From Streptomyces fungicidicus (GTDB lineage: Bacteria; Actinomycetota; Actinomycetes; Streptomycetales; Streptomycetaceae): a stretch of 64,000 nt of DNA. A program made the translations under genes and the position numbers. Within the stretch, counting starts at the first letter, position 1; each line of letters opens with the position of its first letter. The DNA lies in NCBI RefSeq assembly GCF_003665435.1, contig NZ_CP023407.1:2728001-2792000 (forward strand), given 5' to 3'. Shown here piece by piece: positions 10,969 to 19,339 of the stretch. Under the pieces are notes generated by a model. It worked only from the letters and a program-made list of their open reading frames with translations. It was not told where the DNA came from and ran no database searches.

Positions 10969-12177
10969 TCACGTCGGGGAGGTCTCGCGACCTCGAGGAG
11001 GGGCGGGCTCGGGGTCGGGGCGTAGGGCGCCGAGGATGTGGGGGAGGTCGTCGCTGCCCGCGCCGATCAGTATGCGCGCGCCGGGCACCGGTTCGCCCAG
11101 GGCCTCGCACTCGGCGACGAGCGGGAACTGCGACCCCTTCCCGCCGTCCGTGGGCCGGAAGCGGCCGAACCTCAGCCGCAGCGGGTCGTCCCGGTGCGGT
11201 GGCCGCACCCGGACCAGGCGCAGAGCCCCGGGGAAGGGCCGCACCCCGAAGCTGCCGGCGCCCGTGGCCGGTCCGGGTACGGCGGCGAGTCCTCGCGGGC
11301 CGGTGCGCAGCCACCCCATCGACAGCAGCTGCCACGGGCCCGGCCCGCACACGGTGCCCGGGAAGTCGCGCTCGGCCGACGGCGCGACGGGCTCCATCCG
11401 CTCCAGCGCCGGCAGCCTTCGCCGCACCAGCCGGTACGCCCAGCAGGCCATGCCCACCGCGCTCACCGCGCCCACGACGCCCGCGGTCCACGCCATCGTC
11501 CAGGGCGAACGCACCGCGAACAGCGCGCCGAGGGCCCCGCCCAGCCCGGCCAGGGTGAAGCTCACCCCCGGCACCGTCGTCTGCCACGGCCAGCTCAACC
11601 GGGACACGCCCCCGCGCGCGATCCGCCACAGTCCCGCCCACAGGGCCGCCGCGCCCAGCCCGGCGAGGACCGCCCCGAACGCGGCGGGGGGCACGAACTC
11701 CCGGCCCGGGTGGTGCGCCGTGCGCAGCGTCCGCTGTTCACCGTCCGTCGACACCTTCAGCAGCCGCACCGAGTCCCGCCACCAGTACAGGGTGGCTTCT
11801 CCGTTCCTGCCGACGGCTTCGACGAGGTCCTGGTCGGCGTGGCGGATGTTCAGGGTGAGGGCCAGCGTGCGCCCGCCGGACCGGCCGAACAGGAACTCGT
11901 AGCGGGCCCCGCTCTTCCTGTTCATGTCCAGCAGGACCTCGTCCACCGCCACGTGTTCCGCCCGCAGGCAGAGCGGCTCCCGGTACCGGTCCCCGCACAC
12001 CTTCAGGCTGCCCGTGTCCCGCCCCTGGGCGTCGTGTATCGCCAGGCGTGCGAAGTCGAGGTCGTCGGAGCGTTCGCGCTCCGCGCTCCGTGCCGACTGC
12101 CACGCCGCCCCCAGCAGCAGGACGGCCAGTACCACCCGCACCGTCCCCCACACCACGTCATGCACCCGCCCGTGCAC
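10969..12177 (-). CDS. Membrane protein of unknown function
   Basis: This encodes 402 residues. There is one hydrophobic segment near the N-terminus (about 10-25), then a soluble, probably external domain of about 130 residues with two Cys. A cluster of three further hydrophobic segments follows (about 165-260). The C-terminal domain is cytoplasmic and carries DDPLRLRFGRFRPTDGGKG. GTG 12177 was chosen because GGAGGGG lies six bases upstream; an in-frame GTG four codons later is an alternative. I do not recognise the family. It is divergent from the secreted-protein gene at 12373. Confidence 0.75.
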   Translation of the reverse strand: MHGRVHDVVWGTVRVVLAVLLLGAAWQSARSAERERSDDLDFARLAIHDAQGRDTGSLKVCGDRYREPLCLRAEHVAVDEVLLDMNRKSGARYEFLFGRSGGRTLALTLNIRHADQDLVEAVGRNGEATLYWWRDSVRLLKVSTDGEQRTLRTAHHPGREFVPPAAFGAVLAGLGAAALWAGLWRIARGGVSRLSWPWQTTVPGVSFTLAGLGGALGALFAVRSPWTMAWTAGVVGAVSAVGMACWAYRLVRRRLPALERMEPVAPSAERDFPGTVCGPGPWQLLSMGWLRTGPRGLAAVPGPATGAGSFGVRPFPGALRLVRVRPPHRDDPLRLRFGRFRPTDGGKGSQFPLVAECEALGEPVPGARILIGAGSDDLPHILGALRPDPEPAPPRGRETSPT

Positions 12178-12372
12178 AGGCCACCCCTCCCTGCCCCCCC
12201 GGACGCCCCTCGCGCCGGCGCGGCTGCCTGGAAGTCTGCCATCGGCCGGCGGCGGCCGATCGGGTGGCATGGCGCGGGCGGACGGGTGATTTCTCCGGTT
12301 TTCCCCGTGTCGGGTGGAAGGAAGAGGGTGCGCTGATGCGTGCAGAAGACGCGTGAGCATCTGGGAGGAATC

Positions 12373-12924
12373 ATGCCGATGGACAAGGCCGCGCCCTTGC
12401 GCGGCGGTGCGGTGCTGGTCGCCGCCGTGGCGGCCGCCGCCGTACTGACTGCCCCTGCGGTGGGCGATGAAGCGGAAGCCCGTGGGGGGAAGGCGGCCGA
12501 GACCAGGCAGATCGCGTCCTCGGTCCTGGACGCGGAGCAGGACGTCAAGTTCACGCTGACCGCGGTGCGGTCCGCGGACGACCCGCTGATGGCGTCCGTC
12601 CGGCTGAAGGCGTTCGCGCGACAGCACGGCAGGTTCGTGCTGACGGACGAGGTGCGGGTCGGCGCGGTGGACGGCTGGTTCTGGTTTCCCGTGACCGGGC
12701 GGGGCGCGGTCTGCGAGTTCTCGACGGCGAGCACCGACCCGGCGCCCCTCGCCGTGAGCCTGCTGATCACCCCGTCCATCGGCTGCTCGGCCCCCGAACG
12801 CTTCGAGCTGCGGGACGGCAGGTTCGGGGGCGGGGACCGCGGCGCGCGGACCCCGCACGGCGGTGTGCGGACCGGCGGTGGCGGCTTGGCCGGACGGGCC
12901 GCCGCTCCCCCGGAGCGAACCTGA
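12373..12924 (+). CDS. Small secreted protein of unknown function
   Basis: This encodes 183 residues. The ATG at 12373 follows GGGAGGA at good spacing. The first 30 residues form a signal peptide: a short charged start, then an Ala/Val-rich core ending near AVGDEAEA. The mature part includes two Cys residues and a Trp-Phe-Trp-Phe patch, then a Gly/Arg-rich tail from about residue 150 that may be disordered. I do not recognise a domain. The gene ends 39 bases from the convergent thioester-protein gene. Confidence 0.7.
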   Translation: MPMDKAAPLRGGAVLVAAVAAAAVLTAPAVGDEAEARGGKAAETRQIASSVLDAEQDVKFTLTAVRSADDPLMASVRLKAFARQHGRFVLTDEVRVGAVDGWFWFPVTGRGAVCEFSTASTDPAPLAVSLLITPSIGCSAPERFELRDGRFGGGDRGARTPHGGVRTGGGGLAGRAAAPPERT

Positions 12925-12963
12925 CGGTCGGGCGGCTCCGGCTCCGGGGGGCGTCGGCGGGCG

Positions 12964-14379
12964 TCAGGCTCCCGGCGGGGTCTGCCTGCGGCGTGCGACG
13001 ACCAGGCCCGCGCCGCCGAGGACGACCAGGCCGATCGCGGTGCCGGCTATCCACGGGGTGGCGCCGGAGGCTCCGGTCTCGGCGAGGTTGGTGTCGGTGG
13101 CCGGGGCCGCGAGCGCGGTGGGCGACGGGCCGGTGAGGGTCTGGGTGGTGGTGCCGGTCTCGGCGGCCCGGGTGCGGCAGTCGAGCATGCCGGTGAAGCG
13201 CCGTTCGAAGCCGTCCGGGCCCTCGACCGTGAAGTCGTACGGCTGGTCCTCGCTCAGCGGAACCGTCACCGTCCGGGACGCCCCGCCCGCGACGGTGTAC
13301 TCCGCACCGGTCAGCTCGAAGGTGAACGGCTCGTCGTCCCGGTTGGCGACGGTGACGTCCACGCCGCCCTTGGCGCAGTTCGCGCGGGCGGACAGGGCGG
13401 GTATCGCTCCCTCCAGCGCCCAGGTGGCGGTCGCCGTCGCCGAGACCGTCGATTCGCTGGAGCCGGCCAGGATCTGCGTCTGGCTCCTGCTGTCGGAGGC
13501 GAAGGCCCGGCCGACCGGCACCGTGGTGGAGGCCTGCGCGATCAGCTCGGCGGTGTCCGCCGCCGCGTCCTCGGGCACCTCGAAGTAGACCTTGCCGCCG
13601 TCGGTGGCGGTGGTGACGGGTTCGCCGTCGCGGTCCACGATCCGTACGCCGGTCGTGGTGGCGTCGGCCGGCGGGGAGAGGGTCACGCTGCGCGCGTCCG
13701 TGCGCACCGTCACCGGGCCGATCCGCTCGCCCGGGCGGCCGGAGACCGCCGGCGGGTCCAGGGTCAGCGACGCCTTCGGCTCCGCCTGGCCGCGGGCGTT
13801 CTTCTCCAGGTAGTCGGCGAGCTGCTCGGCCTGGGGGTCGACGGCGTCCACGTCCACGTCGTCGGAGTAGCGCCAGATGGCCACCTGGGTGCCGGCCGCC
13901 GCGTCCTGCTCGGTGAGCCGGCCACGCACTCCGGCCTTATCCGCGAGTGCCGCGAGGTCGTTGACCTGCGGGTAGGAGTTCTGCAGCATCCAGCGGATCC
14001 GGCCGGCGTCCTTGTTGGTGCCCAGCGAGGTGCCGCTCCAGGCGGTCTCGTGGTACTTGGCGTCCTTCTGCGTCGGCGTCTGGATGTCGACGCAGTACGT
14101 CTGCAGCATGCCGCCGCCCTCGACGGACATCTCGAACAGTCCCGCCGACACCCGCTGGTCCCCGGCGGCGCCGCGTATCACGGCCTCGCCGTAGGTCTTG
14201 AGTCCGCCCAACGTGGCGGCCGCCCCGCCGTGGCCCGGTGCTGTTCCGTCGCTGTCGGCGACCGCAGTGCCGGCACCGGCCAGTGCGGTCGCGGCGACGA
14301 GTCCGGACACCAGGGCGCCTGCGGCGAGGCGGGCCGACCCGCGTCCGCGCGCGCTCCACGCGGAGAACGAAGCAAACAC
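12964..14379 (-). CDS. Sortase-anchored thioester (TQXA) surface protein
   Basis: This 471-residue exported protein has a signal peptide over the first 45 or so residues. An N-terminal thioester domain contains the Cys motif YCVDIQTPT and the partner motif GTQVAIWRYSD. In the TQXA family this Cys and Gln form an internal thioester that can bond covalently to host or partner surfaces. Two Ig-like segments follow. The C-terminus has sorting signal LAETG, a hydrophobic stretch and ARRRQ, expected to be cleaved by a class E-type sortase and attached to peptidoglycan. GTG 14379 was chosen because GGAAAGGA lies six bases upstream; an in-frame start 20 codons earlier lacks a signal-like context. Confidence 0.9.
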   Translation of the reverse strand: MFASFSAWSARGRGSARLAAGALVSGLVAATALAGAGTAVADSDGTAPGHGGAAATLGGLKTYGEAVIRGAAGDQRVSAGLFEMSVEGGGMLQTYCVDIQTPTQKDAKYHETAWSGTSLGTNKDAGRIRWMLQNSYPQVNDLAALADKAGVRGRLTEQDAAAGTQVAIWRYSDDVDVDAVDPQAEQLADYLEKNARGQAEPKASLTLDPPAVSGRPGERIGPVTVRTDARSVTLSPPADATTTGVRIVDRDGEPVTTATDGGKVYFEVPEDAAADTAELIAQASTTVPVGRAFASDSRSQTQILAGSSESTVSATATATWALEGAIPALSARANCAKGGVDVTVANRDDEPFTFELTGAEYTVAGGASRTVTVPLSEDQPYDFTVEGPDGFERRFTGMLDCRTRAAETGTTTQTLTGPSPTALAAPATDTNLAETGASGATPWIAGTAIGLVVLGGAGLVVARRRQTPPGA

Positions 14380-14657
14380 CGAAATCCTTTCCGAGCGGGA
14401 CCCCTTGACGTGGGGGGACGGTCCCACCAGCAGAATCACCGGCCCCGAGAGCCCCGGGAGCCATGCCCGGCATCCTAAGGAGGCCGCGATGCGTGCTTGA
14501 CGATGATCGCATCGGAGGAGTGATCCGAATCGGAATCGTTATCGCGAACGTCTCCGCGGGCAGGGCTTATCGACAAATCCACTCGGGATGGTTCGGCATC
14601 CATGCGCCGATAAGCCTCAGTTCGGTCAGCACCGCGCCGCGAGGCGATTCACTGACG
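14380..14657. promoter_or_regulatory. Intergenic region carrying the thioester-protein promoter
   Basis: This 278-base gap lies between the thioester-protein start and the ssbB stop, both on the minus strand. It is locally AT-richer near 14500-14610, consistent with a promoter for the surface protein. I see no RNA gene or ORF with a ribosome-binding site. No specific operator could be assigned. Confidence 0.4.
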
Positions 14658-15128
14658 TCACGTCACCACGGTTGCCTGCGCGTGTTGTTGGGGAGTCGCC
14701 GTCTGCGAACCCTCCGGTTTGCTTTCCCAGTTGGGTTCGGGACGGTCCGGCCCGGAGGTCTGTTCCGGCCGCTGGGCGCGGCGGAACGCGGTGGTGCCCC
14801 GGGCGAGGTCGTGGCCGATCGACACCGCGTCGACGTCGGCCGACATCCAGCCCTGCTGCCCCTCGCGCGTCTCGCTGCGGATCTTCAGCCGGCCCTGGAC
14901 GATGACCGGTTCGCCGACCGACAGCGACGCCGCCGTGTTGGTCGCGAGCTGCCGGTTGGCCCACACCGTGAAGAAGTTGGTGTGCCCGTCCGCCCAGGCG
15001 CTCTTTTCCCGGTCCCAGTACCGGGACGTGACCGCGAGCCGGAACCTGGCCGCGGGGCCGGAGGCCGTCTCGCGGTAGACCGGCCGCGTCGCCACGTTGC
15101 CCACCACGCACACCATCGTCTCGTTCAT
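14658..15128 (-). CDS. ssbB: Single-stranded DNA-binding protein SsbB (sporulation-type)
   Basis: This 156-residue OB-fold protein begins MNETMVCVVGNVATRPVY and contains the SSB core FRLAVTSRYWDREKSAW with FFTVWANRQLATN. The tail (about 115-156) is rich in Gln, Pro and Glu and lacks the acidic DDxPF tip by which housekeeping SSB recruits replication proteins. That absence and the length match the Streptomyces paralogue SsbB, known to be required for chromosome segregation during sporulation. It lies downstream of the dynamin-like pair on the same strand, consistent with a shared role in sporulation septation. The ATG at 15128 follows GGGAGGGAAACACG. Confidence 0.93.
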   Translation of the reverse strand: MNETMVCVVGNVATRPVYRETASGPAARFRLAVTSRYWDREKSAWADGHTNFFTVWANRQLATNTAASLSVGEPVIVQGRLKIRSETREGQQGWMSADVDAVSIGHDLARGTTAFRRAQRPEQTSGPDRPEPNWESKPEGSQTATPQQHAQATVVT

Positions 15129-15360
15129 CGTGTTTCCCTCCCTAGCCCGGACCCGCCGGCCGCGTGCCGCGACACCGGCGCCGGGCCGGTACGCGCACGG
15201 GCCCGTCCCGTACGGCTGCCGCCTGGCACGGCGACCGCGAGCCGTCCCGCGATCGCCGTGCGGCCAGACTGCCTCCGCAGGGGCCCGGCCCGCTGGGCAC
15301 TGTGGACCACCACCGGCCTGTGGACATCCCCGCCACCCGAACGAGGGGTCCCCCCAACGT

Positions 15361-17175
15361 TCAGCTCCGCCCCGCCCCCGCCCCCACGACCCGCCCGTAC
15401 TGCTCCCGCACCTCCCGGTAGCGCAGCAGCTCCGCCGCCACCGGGTCCAGGACGCGGGCCCTGCCGCATCCGGAGGCCGCTTCCCGCAGCCGTCTCTCCG
15501 CCTCCAGCCCGTACCGCCGCGCGGGACCCCGGGCCGCCATGCGGCAGCTCCACTCGATGAGCGGGCCGCCGACGACGCCGATCACCATCAGCAGCACCGG
15601 AACCCCCAGGTTCGGCGCCATCACCCCGATGATCTGCGCCAGCAGCCACAGGCCGCCGACGAACTGGAGGGCCGTCATCGACACCTGGGCGAGTACGGCC
15701 ACCGGCCACCACCCCGGCCGCGGCGGCCTCCCCGGCGGCAGTCCCGCCCGCACGGCCAGCTCGTCCAGCGCCTCCGGCAGCCCCTGGGAGCCGCGTACGG
15801 CCGCCTCCCGCACCGCCTGCGCCCACGCCGCCGGCAGTCCGGCCGAGGCCCGGTCGGCCACCGTGCGCACCGCCTGTTCCACTCGCTGCCGGGCCGTGGC
15901 CTCCTCGTCGGGCCGGCCGCGCAGTGTGACCGAGCCGGTGGACGGCTCGTTCCGCGCCTGGCACCAGCGCCACAGCCGCAGCCAGGGCGTGCCGCACGCG
16001 CGGTTGGCGTTGCGCAGCCACGCGCGTTCCGCCGCCTCGCCCGCCGCGGTGGCGCCCACGGCGTCCGCGAGCCGGTCCGAGAACTCCTCGCGCGCCTCCT
16101 CGCTGAGCCCGGTGCGCCGCCGGGTGGCGTACACGGGCCACAGCCGGGCCGCCGCGATGTCCACGTCCGCGGCGATCCGGCGGGCCGGGGCGCCGCGTTC
16201 GGAGACGAACCGGGCGAGCGACTCCCGCAGTTCGCCGACGCCGTCCCCGGTGAGCGCGGACAGCCCCAGCACGGTCGTGCCGGGTTCGCCGTACTCCCCC
16301 AGCACGATGCCGTCCTCGTCGAGCAGCCGCCGCAGATCGTCGAGGACCTGCTCGGTGGCCTCCCCGGGCAGCCGGTCGGTCTGGTTGAGGACGACGAACA
16401 TGACCTCCGCGTGTGCCGCCATGGGGCGCAGATAGCGCTCGTGCAGCATGGCGTCGGCGTACTTCTCGGGGTCGACGACCCAGATGACGGCGTCGACGAG
16501 GCCCAGGACGCGGTCGACCTGCTCCCGGTGCTGGACGGCCGCCGAGTCGTGGTCGGGCAGGTCGACCAGGACCAGCCCGCGCAGCCGGTCGTCCGCGTCC
16601 GCCGTCGCCTGGAGGGGGCGGCGGCGGAGCCGGGGCGGGATGCCGAGACGTTCGATGAGGCTCGCCGCGCCGTCGCTCCAGCTGCACGCGATGGGCGCGG
16701 CGGTGGTCGGGCGCCGTACGCCGGTCTCCGAGATGGGCACCCCGGCCAGCGCGTTGAACAGCTGGGACTTGCCGCTGCCGGTGGCGCCCGCGAGGGCGAC
16801 GACCGTGTGCTGTCCGGAGAGCCGGCGCCGCGCGCCGGCCTCGTCGAGGACCCGGCCCGCCTGTCCGAGGGTCCGGTTGTCCAGCCGGGCGCGGGAGAGC
16901 CCGACCAGTTCGCGCAGCGCCTCGAGCCGGGACCGCAGAGCCGGGTCGTACGACAGCGGGGGCACGGCCGACGGCACGGGGGCCCGGTGTGCCGCGGTCA
17001 GCACGGGCGGCTCCTCCCCGGTGCTCCCGCTCACCCGCCGCGCGATCAGCCCGTCGTCCCAGGGACTCCCCGCGTCCGTGCGCGGGGCGGCCCCGGAGTC
17101 GTCGGAGGCGTCGTGGCCGGGATGTTCGGGGTGCTCGGGGTGCTCGGTGTGGTCCTGGTCAGTGACGGCGGTCAC
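15361..17175 (-). CDS. dynB: Dynamin-like GTPase DynB (membrane-anchored)
   Basis: This 604-residue protein has an acidic His/Glu/Pro-rich N-terminus. The GTPase domain has Walker A GATGSGKS at 130-137 and a G3-like VDLPDHDS; VVLNQTDRL is the G4 motif. Helical stalk regions follow. Two hydrophobic segments near residues 480-535 give a membrane anchor, then a C-terminal Arg-rich region. The arrangement matches DynB, the membrane partner in the two-gene Streptomyces dynAB operon that stabilises FtsZ rings in sporulation septa. The start is GTG 17175, with AAGGAGAGGTGACCG upstream overlapping the end of dynA. The symbol rests on gene order plus topology. Confidence 0.85.
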   Translation of the reverse strand: MTAVTDQDHTEHPEHPEHPGHDASDDSGAAPRTDAGSPWDDGLIARRVSGSTGEEPPVLTAAHRAPVPSAVPPLSYDPALRSRLEALRELVGLSRARLDNRTLGQAGRVLDEAGARRRLSGQHTVVALAGATGSGKSQLFNALAGVPISETGVRRPTTAAPIACSWSDGAASLIERLGIPPRLRRRPLQATADADDRLRGLVLVDLPDHDSAAVQHREQVDRVLGLVDAVIWVVDPEKYADAMLHERYLRPMAAHAEVMFVVLNQTDRLPGEATEQVLDDLRRLLDEDGIVLGEYGEPGTTVLGLSALTGDGVGELRESLARFVSERGAPARRIAADVDIAAARLWPVYATRRRTGLSEEAREEFSDRLADAVGATAAGEAAERAWLRNANRACGTPWLRLWRWCQARNEPSTGSVTLRGRPDEEATARQRVEQAVRTVADRASAGLPAAWAQAVREAAVRGSQGLPEALDELAVRAGLPPGRPPRPGWWPVAVLAQVSMTALQFVGGLWLLAQIIGVMAPNLGVPVLLMVIGVVGGPLIEWSCRMAARGPARRYGLEAERRLREAASGCGRARVLDPVAAELLRYREVREQYGRVVGAGAGRS

Positions 17176-17178
17176 CGG

Positions 17179-18789
17179 TCACCTCTCCTTCTGCAGTACG
17201 GACAACGCGGCGATGAGTTCGGCCTGGGGCTCCGCGTGCACCTCCAGCGCGTCGAGCGGGGCGAGCCGGCGTTCGCGTTCGGTGTGCAGGACGCGGTTCA
17301 CGTGGTCGACGAGCAGCCGTCCGCCCCGGTCGCGCAGCCGCAGCGCGCTGTGCGCGCCGATCCGTTCGGCGAGCCCCTCCCCGGCGGTGCGGGCGCGGCG
17401 GCCGCCCAGCAGGACGGTGGCGACCAGCGCGGCGACCATCTCGGGGTCGGGTGCGGTGCCGCGGTCCAGTTCGCGCACCTCGTCCTCGGCGAACTCCTCG
17501 AGTTCGCGCCGCCAGCGCCGTACGGCCAGTCCGATGCGGTGCTCGGCGTTCTCCGGTGCGCTGTCGCGGCCGGTGAGTTCCGGGGCGTTCGCGGCGGGCT
17601 CGCGCCTCCAGGCGTCGTCGACGCGCTCGTCGGCGGCGGCGACGGCGCACAGCAGCAGCGCGCCGAGGCTCTCCACGAGGGTGTCGAGGAGTTCGCCCGG
17701 GGTGCAGTCGAGGGGGAAGGCGCGCCACCGTTTGAGCGCGTCCCCGGCGAGCACGGCCCCGGCCTGCAGGCGGCCCCGCACACGCGCGTGCTCGCTGTCG
17801 TACGCCCCCTCGACGGCGGTGGTGAGCCGCAGCGCGGCCGCGTACTGCGCGGCCGCGGCACCGGCGAGTTCGGGCATGCGGGAGCGGAGGGAGTCGAGGA
17901 CGCCGTGCGCGGTGCGGGCCACCACGTACTGCCGGGCGGCGGGGTCCAGGGTCTGGTGGACCAGCCAGGTCCGCAGCGAGGCCACCGCGGTGGCGGGCAG
18001 CAGTCCGCCGCCCCAGGCCGACTCGGGCAGCTCGGGCACGGTGAAGCGCGGTACCTCGCCGAGTCCGGCCTTGGTGAGCAGGGCGCCGTACTGCCGGGAC
18101 ACCTCGGAGACGACCTGGTGGGGCACCCGGTCCAGGACGGTCACCAGGGTGACGTCGTACTCCTTGGCGGTGCGCAGCATGTGCCAGGGGACGGCGTCGG
18201 CGTAGCGGGCGGCGGTGGTGACCATGACCCAGATGTCCGCGGCGGCGATGAGCTCGGCGGCGAGGACGCGGTTGTCGGACACCAGGGAGTCGATGTCGGG
18301 TGCGTCCAGGAGGGCGAGGCCGGGCGGCAGGGTGTCGGCGGTCTCGACGCGCAGCACCCGCGCGGGGTTCTCACCGGGCAGGAGCAGGTCGTCGGCGGGG
18401 TCCCGGTGGTGGGGCACCCACACCCGGGTGAGGTCCGGCAGCACCCGCATCCCGCTGAACCAGTGGTGGTCCTCCGGGTGGCAGACGAGCACGGGCGTGC
18501 GTGTCGTGGGCCGCAGCACGCCCGCCTCGCTGACCCGCCGGCCCACCAGGGAGTTCACCAGGGTGGACTTCCCGGCTCCGGTGGACCCTCCGACGACGGC
18601 CAGCAGGGGCGCCTCGGGGTCTCTCAGCCGGGGCACCAGGTAGTCGTCGAGCTGGGCGAGCAGTTCGTCGCGGTTGGCCCGCGCGCGTGCGGCCCCGGCC
18701 AGGGGCAGCGGGAAGCGGGCGGCGGCGACGCGGTCGCGCAGGGCGGAGAGTGCGTCGAGCAGCTGAGGCCGTACGTCCAAGGTCACCAC
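17179..18789 (-). CDS. dynA: Dynamin-like GTPase DynA
   Basis: This 536-residue GTPase has Walker [11 protein letters not shown] at about 67-76, a G3-like DAPDIDS, and a large helical C-terminal half rich in Arg, Glu and Ala. I see no clear membrane segment. It is the first gene of the pair with dynB, which starts three bases after its stop. DynA is expected to be recruited by DynB to sporulation septa. The start is uncertain: GTG 18789 gives a natural beginning at [17 protein letters not shown], but no strong ribosome-binding site is visible, and GTG 18786 or ATG 18828 are alternatives. The antisense frame is also open, but its protein is a low-complexity shadow. Confidence 0.85.
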   Translation of the reverse strand: MVTLDVRPQLLDALSALRDRVAAARFPLPLAGAARARANRDELLAQLDDYLVPRLRDPEAPLLAVVGGSTGAGKSTLVNSLVGRRVSEAGVLRPTTRTPVLVCHPEDHHWFSGMRVLPDLTRVWVPHHRDPADDLLLPGENPARVLRVETADTLPPGLALLDAPDIDSLVSDNRVLAAELIAAADIWVMVTTAARYADAVPWHMLRTAKEYDVTLVTVLDRVPHQVVSEVSRQYGALLTKAGLGEVPRFTVPELPESAWGGGLLPATAVASLRTWLVHQTLDPAARQYVVARTAHGVLDSLRSRMPELAGAAAAQYAAALRLTTAVEGAYDSEHARVRGRLQAGAVLAGDALKRWRAFPLDCTPGELLDTLVESLGALLLCAVAAADERVDDAWRREPAANAPELTGRDSAPENAEHRIGLAVRRWRRELEEFAEDEVRELDRGTAPDPEMVAALVATVLLGGRRARTAGEGLAERIGAHSALRLRDRGGRLLVDHVNRVLHTERERRLAPLDALEVHAEPQAELIAALSVLQKER

Positions 18790-19106
18790 ATGCGAAGAAT
18801 GCCCAATTTTAGGGGAATTATGAAGCATATGGGCATGTCTGCGCGCCGACGGAAGAGAAGGGACGGAAGGGGCGACCGCGACACGTGCACAGTCCAGGCA
18901 TAACGAGTGCACAACACCCGGTGCGAGAGAGGCCAAAATCGATGCAGGATTCGTACCTGCCTGCGATTATCGGGACCGCTTCACCGAACCTCCACACCCA
19001 GCCACGCAGGTGAGGCAGCAGGGACAAGGATGCGGGAGCCCTATCCTTGTCTCCGGCGACGTCGAGGACCGTCCGGACCCGGACGCCGCGACAGAGGCCA
19101 CCACCG
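18790..19106. promoter_or_regulatory. Divergent intergenic region between dynA and tRNA-Arg
   Basis: This gap of about 317 bases is AT-richer near 18795-18830, just upstream of dynA, where its promoter should lie. A perfect 9-bp inverted repeat, GACAAGGAT (19023-19031) and ATCCTTGTC (19043-19051), lies about 55 bases upstream of the tRNA. The second arm with its TATCCTT may form part of the tRNA promoter. No convincing gene is present. Confidence 0.45.
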
Positions 19107-19182
19107 GCCCCCGTAGCTCAGTGGATAGAGCAGGCGCCTTCTAAGCGCTTGGCCGCAGGTTCGAGTCCTGCCGGGGGCGCCA
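19107..19182 (+). tRNA. tRNA-Arg (anticodon TCT)
   Basis: The 76 bases fold as a standard cloverleaf. The acceptor GCCCCCG pairs with CGGGGGC, the D stem is GCTC/GAGC, the anticodon stem is GGCGC/GCGCT with loop CTTCTAA, and the T stem is GCAGG/CCTGC with loop TTCGAGT. The CCA end is encoded. The anticodon TCT reads AGA and AGG, rare Arg codons in this genome. tRNA genes of this kind are common integration sites, but I see no integrase or duplicated 3' end nearby. Confidence 0.96.
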
Positions 19183-19191
19183 ACACTCATC

Positions 19192-19215
19192 GACCAGCGG
19201 AAACGCTGGTCTTTT
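19192..19215 (+). terminator. Intrinsic terminator after tRNA-Arg
   Basis: GACCAGCG (19192-19199) and CGCTGGTC (19204-19211) form an 8-bp stem around a GAAA tetraloop, followed directly by TTTT. It lies ten bases after the tRNA. Confidence 0.9.
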
Positions 19216-19339
19216 CGCGTTCCGTCGCACCATCCGCCGACCCCCGGCCAAGCGCCTTGCCTTTCTCCGTTTTCTTCCGGTTAGACCGGATCGCCCACAA
19301 TGGAGTGATTACGCCGGACTGGCGAGACTCCTGGTAATC

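Noticed and set aside
15097..18903. 1268-codon plus-strand ORF opposite dynAB
   Set aside because: Repeated Gly/Gln/Val/Arg pattern without domains; both GTPases on the other strand carry full nucleotide-binding motifs.
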